A stretch of 64,000 nucleotides of DNA from Litoribaculum gwangyangense. Its GTDB lineage: Bacteria > Bacteroidota > Bacteroidia > Flavobacteriales > Flavobacteriaceae. The notes beneath the pieces are model-generated. The model was not told the origin of the DNA. It worked only from the letters and a program-made list of their open reading frames with translations, and did not search any database. This document shows positions 55,256 through 64,000 of the stretch, piece after piece. Location of the stretch: positions 1 through 64,000 of the forward strand of contig NZ_BAABJW010000004.1 of assembly GCF_039543505.1 (NCBI RefSeq). The letters run 5' to 3'. Position 1 is the first letter of the stretch. Every line of letters starts with the position of its first letter. Position numbers and translations under genes: made by a program.

Positions 55256-58200
55256 ATGAAAAAAATTACCTTTCTTTTAATTTTTATATCTGTTTGCTAC
55301 CTGTCAAACGGACAATCACTTACCCACCCCCATATTTGGGTTAAAGACGCTGAAAAGCAGATTATTTTAGATAAAATATCCCAAAATACCTGGGCAACAA
55401 ATTTGTTGAATCAATATAAAGGTAGAGTTGATTCTAAAAGAGATTCTCATAAAATTAACCCGTCAACTATAATTAATACCATACCATCATTACCAGGTAA
55501 TAGAACTACACATAGAGATATCTTGACCTTAGGGTTTGATGCCAGTTTATTGTATTGGTTAACTAATAATGAAGATTATGGGCAACTTGCAGCTGATATT
55601 CTGTATAACTACACTAAAAAAATAGCCCAAATTTCTGGTAATGTTGATTTTCATTCGGGCGATTATTTAATTGATTCTAGAGAGGCGTATACAAAACCTC
55701 CTATGATTTATGACTTTGTTCATGGGTTTTTGGTAAAGTCTGGCACAACGGTTTATGATATCGATACAGGAACTAGAGTACCTTTTAATTTTACCAATTC
55801 TGAAACTGCATTTAAAAAATTAGCTGATAATGTATTTAATCGTGGTGGACTTAATTCTAACCATCCTGTTTTGGAAGGGCCTGGAGCCCTTTTTAATGTC
55901 CTTTCGATTGAAGATGATGCGACAAGACAAACTTATTTTAATAAGTTTATGAATGGTGCTACCAGACAAAATGGATTGACTTGGATGATGAATAGATGTA
56001 AAGATTCTGGCGCTTGGCCAGAAGCTACAGGCTACAGTATCGGGCCTCAAAGGATTGTCTTGGAGCTTATGGAAGTGGTTGATAGATACAACCCTTCTCT
56101 TAATATTTTTAATAATTACAAGGCTATTTTAGAAGATTCCTTCTTCTTTGAAAACTATAGGTTTCCTAACAGTAGTGAGGTGATGCGTTTTGGTGATGCG
56201 CACAGAACAAGATTGAATACTGAGGATTTAATGGAGCGTGTTTTCGTCATATCTAAACGTAAGGGTTATACAAATTTGGAATTAAAAGCCGAAGAAATGC
56301 TTAAGGCATTTTATTCTGCTAAAGGAGGTTTTAGCCCTACAGTTTCAACACAAACCTTAGAATGGAACAACCCGCTGAATTTATTGTGGATTTCTAACAT
56401 AGCATTAATAAATGTAACACCTATTAATTATAGTTCATCTATTACAATTGACTATGCAGGTATTGCCATGCAAAGAAATTTAAATACCAATAATAGAGTT
56501 GAGTCTGGATTAATGGGATATACTGGTGGCGCGCATTATGTGCATTCTCATTTGTCGGGTATCGATATGGAAATATATGGCTTAGGAGCTGTAATGGGTA
56601 CTGGTGGGGGTGATGTTGGCGCTGGCAATAATGCGAGGGATGGTGATGAATTTAGGAATTATCATAGAATCTATGCAGGCCATAATACAGTTATTATCAA
56701 TGGTACTTCTAAAGGAACAGGTTTAGGTGCATGGAAGGCCGATAATCAGATAAAAATGGATAAAACGGTTACCCTTGCTGCAGAACCAGTATCGCTAGCA
56801 GATCCCATAGCATCAAACTTTACCTTTTCAGCACAAGTATTGGACGACGGAATCAATAATGCAAAGCAACAACGTGTTTTTAGTGTGATTAGAACCAGTG
56901 ACAATACAGGATATTATTTCGATTTGTTTCGTTCAAAATCATTAGGGACTAATAACTTTCATGATTATGTATATCACAATGTAGGAGATAATGTGAGTAT
57001 GGTAGATGCCAGTAATAATCCAATCTCTCTAACACCTCAAGTTAACAGATATCCTTCCATAGAAAGTGTTTATGCAGGTAAATCCATTTTCTTCCCTGGA
57101 TGGCATTATTTTGAGCAAGTTAATACATCTGCAGCCACAACTACTTCAGTAAAGGCTACCATCCCTATGACCAAACAAGGCGTGAGATATATGCATATGT
57201 TAATGCCGGGAGGTGAAAGTAGAGAGTATACTGCCTGTAAAGGACCCGCAACTATTGAAGCGCAGATGGGATATGATGGTATTAAAACGCCTATTGTTAC
57301 TGTAAGACAACCAGGGGAAGCTTGGGACAGGCCGTTTATTTCTATTTTCGAACCTTCTAGAAATGCTTCAGGTACGGTTCAATCGGTAGAAAATTTATAT
57401 ACCGGTGCCAAAATTGTTGGAGCGAAAGTTACCTCATTGGTAAATGGCGTTATAATGACCGATTACATCATTTCAAACGAGAATGATGGAGAAACTTATA
57501 CGTCCACAAATCCTAATATTTCATTCACAGGTAGGTTTGCCATCATCAGAATTACGCCTACAACCATTTCACAATATATAGGTCAAGGGCAACAATTAAC
57601 TTACCTAGGGGAAACACTTTATGGTGATAATGATGGAAAAGCTTATTTAGAGTATGCGAATGGTCCACAACCATTTGCTGTAACATTATTGTCTCCTTTT
57701 AACAATCAAGAATTTCTATTAAATCAAGAAGTGCAATTGTATGCCAATGCAACCACTGATACTGGTAACATTACCAAAGTGGAATTTTACATTAATGGGA
57801 CATTGTACCAAGAAGCTACAACATTTCCTTATCTTTTAAATTGGACACCAACCTTGGTAGGCAACTATACCATTAAGGCTAAAGCGTATAATAGTGGTGG
57901 AAATAGTATAGAATCTTCAGAGGTTACAATTGTTGTTAATGATGTGGATAAAACCGATTTAACAGGAGATACCTATCGATTAAGAAATGTGGCAACGGGG
58001 AAATTTTTAGGAACCAATAGTAGTGGTGGGCAACCCGTGATTATGAGAGATACTGCAGAAGACAATGATAGACACTGGGAGTTTGTAAAAGTTAATGTAA
58101 GTGGCACAGAATATTTCAATATAGATAGTAAGCTAAATGGTGTATTACGTGGTACAGGTGGCGCTTTTGGAGGAGGAGCTTATCTTATTGTAAGTACAGG

Positions 58201-58660
58201 AAATCAACCTACAAATTCAGATGTAGATAAAGTCTGGACCGTACATTATAATCAAGCAGATGATACCTATCGCTTTGAAGTTAAAGATGGAGGTAGATTT
58301 ATGTACGAAGATCCTAATGGTAATGTTTACAACTATCCTGTTGACGAAACAGATACCAGAAGTAAATGGCAAGCTATCCCTACAAGTGTTACATTAAGTG
58401 ACCAAGAAAATGAACTTCAAGAATTATTAATAAAAGTATATCCAAACCCAACAAGCGGTGTATTTGAAATGATAGTTCCAAAACACATGAGCGGTATTAA
58501 ACTTGAAGTATCTAACATACATGGACAATTAATAAGTTCAAAAATGTATGACATTAATGGAGGTAAAGTTAGTTTAGATATTAGTGACAGGCTTCCAGGT
58601 TTGTATTTTGTAAAATTGGATTTAGAAAAACCTGTTTACGTTAAAGTGATGAAAAATTAA
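55256..58660 (+). CDS. Heparinase II/III-fold polysaccharide lyase (PL40-like) with Ig, ricin-like and T9SS domains
   Basis: This 1134-residue secreted protein has a signal peptide to about residue 20 (SNGQ). An (alpha/alpha)n-toroid spans about residues 25-380 (DAEKQIILDKISQNTWATNLL; SGAWPEATGYSIGPQ). A heparinase II/III beta-sheet domain spans about 390-790 (GGAHYVHSHLSGIDMEIYGLG near 424-444; YAGHNTVIINGTSKG). Next come a Big/Ig domain (ITKVEFYINGTLYQEAT), a ricin-like trefoil (YRLRNVATGKFLGTNSSGGQ) and a T9SS C-terminus (KVYPNPTSGVFEM). Layout and context match the PL40 type of ulvan lyase known from Formosa (from memory). Tyr/His in YVHSH and Asn/Glu in the toroid are candidate catalytic residues. 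Other uronan lyases share the fold. Confidence 0.82.
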   Translation: MKKITFLLIFISVCYLSNGQSLTHPHIWVKDAEKQIILDKISQNTWATNLLNQYKGRVDSKRDSHKINPSTIINTIPSLPGNRTTHRDILTLGFDASLLYWLTNNEDYGQLAADILYNYTKKIAQISGNVDFHSGDYLIDSREAYTKPPMIYDFVHGFLVKSGTTVYDIDTGTRVPFNFTNSETAFKKLADNVFNRGGLNSNHPVLEGPGALFNVLSIEDDATRQTYFNKFMNGATRQNGLTWMMNRCKDSGAWPEATGYSIGPQRIVLELMEVVDRYNPSLNIFNNYKAILEDSFFFENYRFPNSSEVMRFGDAHRTRLNTEDLMERVFVISKRKGYTNLELKAEEMLKAFYSAKGGFSPTVSTQTLEWNNPLNLLWISNIALINVTPINYSSSITIDYAGIAMQRNLNTNNRVESGLMGYTGGAHYVHSHLSGIDMEIYGLGAVMGTGGGDVGAGNNARDGDEFRNYHRIYAGHNTVIINGTSKGTGLGAWKADNQIKMDKTVTLAAEPVSLADPIASNFTFSAQVLDDGINNAKQQRVFSVIRTSDNTGYYFDLFRSKSLGTNNFHDYVYHNVGDNVSMVDASNNPISLTPQVNRYPSIESVYAGKSIFFPGWHYFEQVNTSAATTTSVKATIPMTKQGVRYMHMLMPGGESREYTACKGPATIEAQMGYDGIKTPIVTVRQPGEAWDRPFISIFEPSRNASGTVQSVENLYTGAKIVGAKVTSLVNGVIMTDYIISNENDGETYTSTNPNISFTGRFAIIRITPTTISQYIGQGQQLTYLGETLYGDNDGKAYLEYANGPQPFAVTLLSPFNNQEFLLNQEVQLYANATTDTGNITKVEFYINGTLYQEATTFPYLLNWTPTLVGNYTIKAKAYNSGGNSIESSEVTIVVNDVDKTDLTGDTYRLRNVATGKFLGTNSSGGQPVIMRDTAEDNDRHWEFVKVNVSGTEYFNIDSKLNGVLRGTGGAFGGGAYLIVSTGNQPTNSDVDKVWTVHYNQADDTYRFEVKDGGRFMYEDPNGNVYNYPVDETDTRSKWQAIPTSVTLSDQENELQELLIKVYPNPTSGVFEMIVPKHMSGIKLEVSNIHGQLISSKMYDINGGKVSLDISDRLPGLYFVKLDLEKPVYVKVMKN

Positions 58661-58712
58661 AAAGATAAGTTTTGTTTGATAATTTAGAAGTTGGGCCTTA
58701 AGAAAATACTAC

Positions 58713-58755
58713 AGGATATTACAGGATAATTTTGATGACCAAATAGTATACTTTA
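58713..58755 (+). promoter_or_regulatory. PUL direct-repeat site 10 with imperfect -7 element (GH106-like gene)
   Basis: Half-sites AGGAT at 58713-58717 and 58723-58727 are both perfect and each is preceded by AC. The region at 58747-58755 reads TATACTTTA, which fits the -7 element only with one extra base. The GTG start lies 27 nt later. Confidence 0.7.
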
Positions 58756-58781
58756 ACCACTTTAATTTTAATTTTTTTAAG

Positions 58782-61700
58782 GTGAACATCCAAAAAGTCT
58801 ATTTATATTTTTTAGCAATAATTCAACTACTTATCTTTAGTTGTAATACTTCAAATGAGGAATCATCAAAAAATAACGATTCCCCAAGTTTTAAAGAGCT
58901 ATCAGAAAATTTTAAATCACCATCTTTAAAATATAGGCCCGAAACCTGGTTTCATTTAATGGGCAATAATATTTCAAAAGAAGGCTTAACGCTAGATTTA
59001 GAGGCGATAAAGGCTGCAGGATTACAAGGTATCCATTTATTTAACAAGGCCGGAGGGCCTTATCCCAATGTAGAACCCATTAAAATTTTATCACCCGAGT
59101 GGGAAGATATGATTCGTCATGCGGCCGATGAATGTAAACGCTTAGGGTTAAAATTCACCATGCAAAATTGCCCAGGGTGGTCCATGACAGGTGGACCATG
59201 GGTACCCGTGGAAGAGGCACAACGTGAAGTTGTAGAAACGGTTTATCATGTGATAGGAAACAAAACCTTTAATGAGGTTTTGGAAATAGATTCCCTGTAC
59301 CATACACCAGATTATGATTATAAAGACATTCAACTTTTGGCATTTCCAACTGTGGATGGTGATGATTTAGAGCTCTTAAATCCTTTAAACATTGAAACGA
59401 ATAATACAATTGTTCCTTGGGCAGACATTTTTAATCCCAACTCTAAACTTACTGTCACACGAACTACAACGCAATTAAATAAGCCATTAGAGGTCTACAG
59501 GGCTAATGGTATTTCCAAAGTAAATAACAATGATGCTTGGGTTAAAGTGGCGTTTGATGCCCCTGTTACTTTGCGCTCGCTTACATTTCCACAAACAAGG
59601 CATATGGTAATGGGAACAGAGTACCCACAAATAAAGGTAAATATTAAAATTGAAGCCTTAATTAATGGCGTGTTAAAAACCATAACTACGGTTAAAATAC
59701 CTGATGCAAATTGGAATGATAGGCGTAAACATCTTACCCTGAGTATTCCTGAAACTACCTCAAACCAATTCGTATTGACTTTTGAAGGAGATCATGTCAT
59801 AGCTCCGGAGTTTATCAGGTTGAGTTCTAAACCAAAATTCCATAACCATGAAGCCAAGGCAGCAAAAGTACTGCGCCGATTAGAAAAGGATGTGGATATT
59901 AATTATTCAGAAAGTGTGATAATTAAATCAAATGCAATTGTAAATCTCACAGATAAACTGACAGCTGAAGGGCAGTTAACCTGGGAGGTTCCAGAAGGGA
60001 ATTGGACCATCGTACGTTTTGGACATATTAATATGCGTTTAACCAACAAGCCGGCAGTTCCAGAAGCAACAGGTTGGGAATCGAGTAAACTTGATAAAAT
60101 TACTATTGAAAATCATTTACGAAAGGGGATGATAGGCAACTTAATAAAAGATGGCGGCCCAATAGGCAATGGAAAATTGCATGGTCTATTAATAGATAGT
60201 TGGGAAAGTCATGTGCCTACATGGACCATGAATTCAGAAGATTTATTTACAGAATTTGAAACACGGCGTGGCTACAGCATGAAAACCTATTTGCCAGCTA
60301 CTATGGGGTATGTGGTGGATAGTAAAGAAACCACTACAAAATTTTTAAGAGATTTACGTCATACCATGGATGAAGTGTTTATTGATAATTTCTTTAAACA
60401 TTTTGCAACGATAGCACACGAAATGGGAGCCGAGGTATATACCGAAGGTGCAGGAGGAGAAGTGCTGCCTATAGACCCCATGCGTTATTATGGTGTAAGT
60501 GATATCCCGATGACGGAGTTTTGGTATCCAAAAGCGCCTTCTGATCAAAATGAATATGCAAAACCTATTTTTAATGCGGCTTCTGCTACCCATTTGTATA
60601 ATAAACCTGTTTTGGCTGCTGAGGCTTGCACGCAGATTGGGGTAAAATGGAATGAACATCCGTTTTCTGTTAAGTATTTAATCGATTATAATTTTGCCAA
60701 AGGTGTTAATCATTTGGTTTTTCATACGTTTTCGCATACCCCGCAAACCAATGTATATCCTGGTTCTAGTTTTGGAGGGCATATTGGTTTTCCATTAGTT
60801 AGAGAGCAAACATGGTGGCAATATATGCCCGATTGGGTGGATTATTTAAGCAGAAATCAATACATGTTGCAACAAGGTGAATATGTAGCCGATGTACTTT
60901 GGTATTATGGCGACCATTATGAGCGTCCGCCGTTTGATTTAGACCATTTTCCGAAAGGTTACCGTTTTGATTACTTGAATGCCGAGATTCTTCAAGAAAA
61001 ACTAAGTATGTATAACGGGAAAATTCATGTTGAAAATGGTGGTGATTACAAAGTTATCCAATTACGAGATTCTAAGAATATGTTGCTTTCAACCGCTCAA
61101 AAACTAAAGGAGTTGGTTGAAAATGGCGCAGTAATTTTAGGAGATAAACCCAAAGATTCGCCAAGTTTAATGGATGATGAAAATGATGTAAAAGAATTAC
61201 TTACTATTTCTGATTTGCTTTGGGATGACACAAAAAGTGGTGTCAAGCAAGTAGGTAAAGGCCGTGTGTATTGGGGTAAAACTTTAGAAGCCGTTTTACA
61301 CGAAGAAGAAATAACAAAAGATGTGATTGTACCTGAGGACGTAAATATCAATTGGATACATCGTGAAACTAAAGATACCGACATGTATTTTGTGGCTTCA
61401 AAAGATGATAATCCTGTTAGTGTATCTTTAAGCTTTAGAGTATCAAACAGAACGCCTCAAATATGGGATGCGTTCACAGGGTATCAACAAGATGCTAAAA
61501 TCTGGAAAGAGCTTAATGGCAGAACTAATGTAGCTTTATCTTTACCTTCAAATGGAAGTGCTATCATTGTTTTTTCAAAAGAAAATAATCAACCACTAGC
61601 TTCAAAAATAATTAAAGATGGCGCTGTAATTTTAGATACAGAAACAGGTTGGCTCAAAGAGTTTTTAGAAGAAGACGATGTTCAAATAACGTTTCAAAAT

Positions 61701-62252
61701 GATGAATTTTTGGCATTAACTTCAGGAGACTATGAGTTTCATCAAAATGGAAAAGTGATTAAAAAGACCATAAAAATTCATGAAGAATCACTTCAAAATA
61801 ATTGGAACTTAGCTTTTGAAGAAGGATGGGATACACCACAAACTGTAGATGTTTCGGAGTTAAAATCTTTAACAGATTTTGAAAACGATGCCATAAGGCA
61901 TTATTCTGGAACAACTAGATATTTGAAAACTATTAATATTGAAGAAGTTGGTAAGCAAACTTTTTTAGATTTGGGCGAGGTTGCCAATATCGCAGAGTTG
62001 TGGTGTAATGGGGAAAAAGTTGGGGTGAAATGGGCACCACCTTTCAGGTTTGATATAAGTAATCACATTAATAAAGGGGAAAATACCCTTGAAATTAAAG
62101 TAACTAATACTTGGCGTAATCAATTAATTTTTGATAACTCCCGACCAAAAGGTGCAAAAAAGACCTGGACTACAGCAGGACCAAAATCTGATGAAACAGA
62201 ATTAGAGCCTTCAGGTTTAATTGGCCCAGTTGTATTAAGAATGGTTGCTTGA
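58782..62252 (+). CDS. GH106-like alpha-L-rhamnosidase lipoprotein, GTG start
   Basis: The 1156-residue lipoprotein starts with GTG at 58782. This is the only start that keeps the signal (NIQKVYLYFLAIIQLLIFSC), and it fits the promoter just upstream. The N-terminal block is characteristic of GH106: PETWFHLMGNNISKEGLTLDLEAIKAAGLQGIHLF, then SPEWEDMIRHAADECKRLGL and CPGWSMTGGPWVPVEEAQ. The middle has TEFWYPKAP and AAEACTQIGVKWNEHPFSVK. The C-terminal galactose-binding-like sandwich has TFLDLGEVANIAELWCNGEKVG and NTLEIKVTNTWRNQLI. Rhamnose is half of ulvan, so removal of terminal rhamnose is the expected role. This is a second rhamnosidase type beside GH78. Confidence 0.88.
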   Translation: MNIQKVYLYFLAIIQLLIFSCNTSNEESSKNNDSPSFKELSENFKSPSLKYRPETWFHLMGNNISKEGLTLDLEAIKAAGLQGIHLFNKAGGPYPNVEPIKILSPEWEDMIRHAADECKRLGLKFTMQNCPGWSMTGGPWVPVEEAQREVVETVYHVIGNKTFNEVLEIDSLYHTPDYDYKDIQLLAFPTVDGDDLELLNPLNIETNNTIVPWADIFNPNSKLTVTRTTTQLNKPLEVYRANGISKVNNNDAWVKVAFDAPVTLRSLTFPQTRHMVMGTEYPQIKVNIKIEALINGVLKTITTVKIPDANWNDRRKHLTLSIPETTSNQFVLTFEGDHVIAPEFIRLSSKPKFHNHEAKAAKVLRRLEKDVDINYSESVIIKSNAIVNLTDKLTAEGQLTWEVPEGNWTIVRFGHINMRLTNKPAVPEATGWESSKLDKITIENHLRKGMIGNLIKDGGPIGNGKLHGLLIDSWESHVPTWTMNSEDLFTEFETRRGYSMKTYLPATMGYVVDSKETTTKFLRDLRHTMDEVFIDNFFKHFATIAHEMGAEVYTEGAGGEVLPIDPMRYYGVSDIPMTEFWYPKAPSDQNEYAKPIFNAASATHLYNKPVLAAEACTQIGVKWNEHPFSVKYLIDYNFAKGVNHLVFHTFSHTPQTNVYPGSSFGGHIGFPLVREQTWWQYMPDWVDYLSRNQYMLQQGEYVADVLWYYGDHYERPPFDLDHFPKGYRFDYLNAEILQEKLSMYNGKIHVENGGDYKVIQLRDSKNMLLSTAQKLKELVENGAVILGDKPKDSPSLMDDENDVKELLTISDLLWDDTKSGVKQVGKGRVYWGKTLEAVLHEEEITKDVIVPEDVNINWIHRETKDTDMYFVASKDDNPVSVSLSFRVSNRTPQIWDAFTGYQQDAKIWKELNGRTNVALSLPSNGSAIIVFSKENNQPLASKIIKDGAVILDTETGWLKEFLEEDDVQITFQNDEFLALTSGDYEFHQNGKVIKKTIKIHEESLQNNWNLAFEEGWDTPQTVDVSELKSLTDFENDAIRHYSGTTRYLKTINIEEVGKQTFLDLGEVANIAELWCNGEKVGVKWAPPFRFDISNHINKGENTLEIKVTNTWRNQLIFDNSRPKGAKKTWTTAGPKSDETELEPSGLIGPVVLRMVA

Positions 62253-62348
62253 TTTTTACGTTTTGGTTAAATAATATTTTCTTAGTTGTTTATTATTTTA
62301 AGTTATCTTGTTTTTTAATCGAAAAATTGTGCTTTTTATCAAGATGTC

Positions 62349-62392
62349 AGGATAGTTCATGATGCCGATATAACAAGGTTCATTTATGTTTA
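62349..62392 (+). promoter_or_regulatory. PUL direct-repeat site 11 with -7 element (BNR_4 gene)
   Basis: The left half is AGGAT (62349-62353) and the right half is ATGAT (62359-62363, one mismatch). TATGTTTA at 62385-62392 lies 21 nt after it. The start codon is 39 nt downstream. Confidence 0.74.
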
Positions 62393-62431
62393 TCTTTTTT
62401 TAAAACATTTTAAGAACTATATAAGACCAAT

Positions 62432-64000
62432 ATGAAAGGACCTATTAAGATAATACTGTTTTCCCTAATGCTGTTGTCTTCAATTTTTGTAAAAGCACAA
62501 GTCAATTTTCTAGAAAATACTATGGTTACTAATGAAGCATTTTATTTTTGGAAAGCCGATGACCCAAAACCATATCATTATGGCGCAAGTATCAATCCAC
62601 ATGGCAATTGCTTGAAAGTATCCAATGGGTATGTGTTTTATACCTGGTATCGTGGTGGGTGGGCAGACCGCACCTTAATGGTCTCAAGAAAAAAAATAGG
62701 TGAAGGTAATTGGGTGCACGTTGAGTTACCAGCTAAGTTAAGTTTGGTAGGTGGAAAAGGCGATACACATTTAACGACCAATATTGGTATTTGCCCTATT
62801 GACGGTACGATTCACTTAATGTTCGATCATCATAATGAGGATTTAAATTATATAAGGTCGAAAAAGAATATAGCTTTTGGTCCAGATGAAGATTTTATTG
62901 CAGCTAATTTTTTGCCACAACAAGATTATTTAATCCCAGGAAACAAAATAACAAGTGTAACCTATCCAGATTTATTTAATAACGATTTGGGGGAAATGTA
63001 TTTTGAAAGACGTCTGGGTTCCGCAGTAGGAGGAGATATAATCATGACGTATTATGATGGCAATACATGGTCTCAAGAGGTTACTATTATTAAAGGCAGA
63101 GGTAATGAGGTGACTCAAGGCGAGAGAGGTTTTAGTTACGGTAGTGCGTACTACCTTAACGGCAAGTTTTATTATGCCTATTCACCACGTTGGGCAGAAT
63201 CACCAACAAAGTTAAATGAAGGTGTTTATGTAATGGAACTAGGGGATAGAATGAACGATAAGGCAACTACGGTAGATGGAAGAAGTTACGATTTACCAGT
63301 AATTGATCATCGTCCATTTTTAATAGCTGATCCCAGAAGCGTTCCTGATGATGCCGGTTGGGCAGGAGGTCCGCAATTAGCAATTTCTCCTAAAAACGAT
63401 ATTTATATGTATATAAACCCGAAAGGAACAAATCCCTATAATTACCTAAGAACACAAAACGATGAGGAGTTTACGGAGGATAGAAATAAGGGTTCTTTAG
63501 GGATATTTTATGGAAACCGTATGTATAAATTCAATTTATCCGGAGGTAATTTTGTGGTAACAAGTGCATTGGCAGGTACTTATTCCTGGCGAGAGGATTA
63601 TAGAATTAATGTAGGGTTTAATGATAGAAAAAGTATAACCGTAATGGATGATGGTACTATTGTCGTGGTATTTAGTGAGGCTGTAAATAGTGATAAAGTA
63701 CCAATTCATTGTTTTGTGTTTCAAATTCAAAAAGAAGAATATGTACCCCAAACCATTGCTTTTGGGGCTCTTTCTCAAAAAACAGAGGGCGACCCTAATT
63801 TTGTTTTAAATGCAACTGCAAGTTCAGGATTACCTGTGGATTATACGTCTTCAAACACCAATATTGCGAGAATAGTTAACGGAAATGAAGTGCAAATTAT
63901 GGGCGTAGGCTCTTGTTATATTATTGCAAGCCAGAACGGTAACGGTACATTTGATGCGGCACCAGAAGTATCGCAAACCTTAGTTGTAAATGCTAATGCA
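62432..64000 (+). CDS. BNR_4-repeat beta-propeller protein, ulvan-lyase-like, cut by window end
   Basis: The frame is open from ATG 62432 to the last base (523 codons, no stop). It begins with a signal peptide (IILFSLMLLSSIFVKAQ). BNR_4 propeller motifs follow: YHYGASINPHGNCLKVSNGY, the His-rich GDTHLTTNIGICPIDGTIHLMFDHHNE near residues 109-132, DLFNNDLGEMYFERRLGS, and TQGERGFSYGSAYYLNGKFYYAYSPRW. From about residue 440 an Ig-like domain starts (QTIAFGALSQKTEGDPNFVLNATAS), and a sorting domain probably follows outside. PL24, PL25 and related ulvan lyases are BNR_4 propellers with catalytic His, Tyr and Arg. Here the THL...FDHH region supplies His candidates. A non-lyase role for this fold cannot be excluded. 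Confidence 0.82.
   Translation, partial: MKGPIKIILFSLMLLSSIFVKAQVNFLENTMVTNEAFYFWKADDPKPYHYGASINPHGNCLKVSNGYVFYTWYRGGWADRTLMVSRKKIGEGNWVHVELPAKLSLVGGKGDTHLTTNIGICPIDGTIHLMFDHHNEDLNYIRSKKNIAFGPDEDFIAANFLPQQDYLIPGNKITSVTYPDLFNNDLGEMYFERRLGSAVGGDIIMTYYDGNTWSQEVTIIKGRGNEVTQGERGFSYGSAYYLNGKFYYAYSPRWAESPTKLNEGVYVMELGDRMNDKATTVDGRSYDLPVIDHRPFLIADPRSVPDDAGWAGGPQLAISPKNDIYMYINPKGTNPYNYLRTQNDEEFTEDRNKGSLGIFYGNRMYKFNLSGGNFVVTSALAGTYSWREDYRINVGFNDRKSITVMDDGTIVVVFSEAVNSDKVPIHCFVFQIQKEEYVPQTIAFGALSQKTEGDPNFVLNATASSGLPVDYTSSNTNIARIVNGNEVQIMGVGSCYIIASQNGNGTFDAAPEVSQTLVVNANA

Noticed and set aside
1..64000. CRISPR arrays, insertion sequences, prophage or plasmid origins
   Set aside because: No regularly spaced repeats, transposase frames, terminal inverted repeats or phage genes were found.

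Overview
This window comes from an AT-rich marine member of the Flavobacteriaceae (Bacteroidota). The evidence is: SusC/SusD pairs, type IX secretion (T9SS) C-terminal sorting domains, promoters of the TAnnTTTG type, almost no Shine-Dalgarno sequences, and a housekeeping block in an arrangement I know from flavobacteria. I cannot name the species. Every protein gene I accept is on the + strand; the only minus-strand gene is a tRNA.

Region 1 (1-9.6 kb) is core genome. It holds the 3' end of a 5S rRNA with its terminator, tRNA-Phe (minus), coaX, an outer-membrane barrel protein, a TPR protein, lptC, a small membrane protein, a CNNM/CBS protein, a SurA/PpiD-like PPIase, trxB and tRNA-Pro.

Region 2 (9.8-64 kb, running off the right edge) is one very large polysaccharide utilization locus. 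Its enzyme set fits ulvan, the green-algal polymer of rhamnose-3-sulfate, glucuronic/iduronic acid and xylose. It begins with a GntR-type regulator. Next comes a uronate catabolic and import operon: SDR-type uxuB, uxuA, kduI, kduD, a DUF4861 lipoprotein, uxaC and a three-gene TRAP transporter. Two SusC/SusD pairs plus a surface lipoprotein follow. Then come a DUF1080-Gfo/Idh-Gfo/Idh cassette, a sulfatase-GH78 fusion with a DUF5060 glycosidase, and an operon Gfo/Idh-GH43-GH3-GH105. The rest is a GH39-like T9SS enzyme, a PL28-like lyase, a second sulfatase, a truncated GH2, a heparinase II/III-fold (PL40-like) lyase, a GH106-like rhamnosidase and a BNR_4 propeller protein cut by the window end.

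Expected flow: secreted and surface lyases cut ulvan, and the SusCD pairs import oligomers. Sulfatases, rhamnosidases, xylosidases and GH105 trim them in the periplasm. Unsaturated uronate goes through KduI/KduD and saturated glucuronate through UxaC/UxuB/UxuA, both ending at 2-keto-3-deoxygluconate. The kinase and aldolase for that product, rhamnose catabolism and a formylglycine-generating enzyme are not in the window.

The most novel signal is regulatory. Eleven copies of a direct repeat, AGGAY-N5-AGGAY (10-bp period), sit one in front of nearly every transcription unit of the locus. In eight of the eleven a TAnnTTTR -7 element starts exactly 21 nt after the second half-site, and in a ninth it starts after 22 nt. 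The repeat therefore lies at the -33 position of a dedicated promoter class and defines a single regulon.
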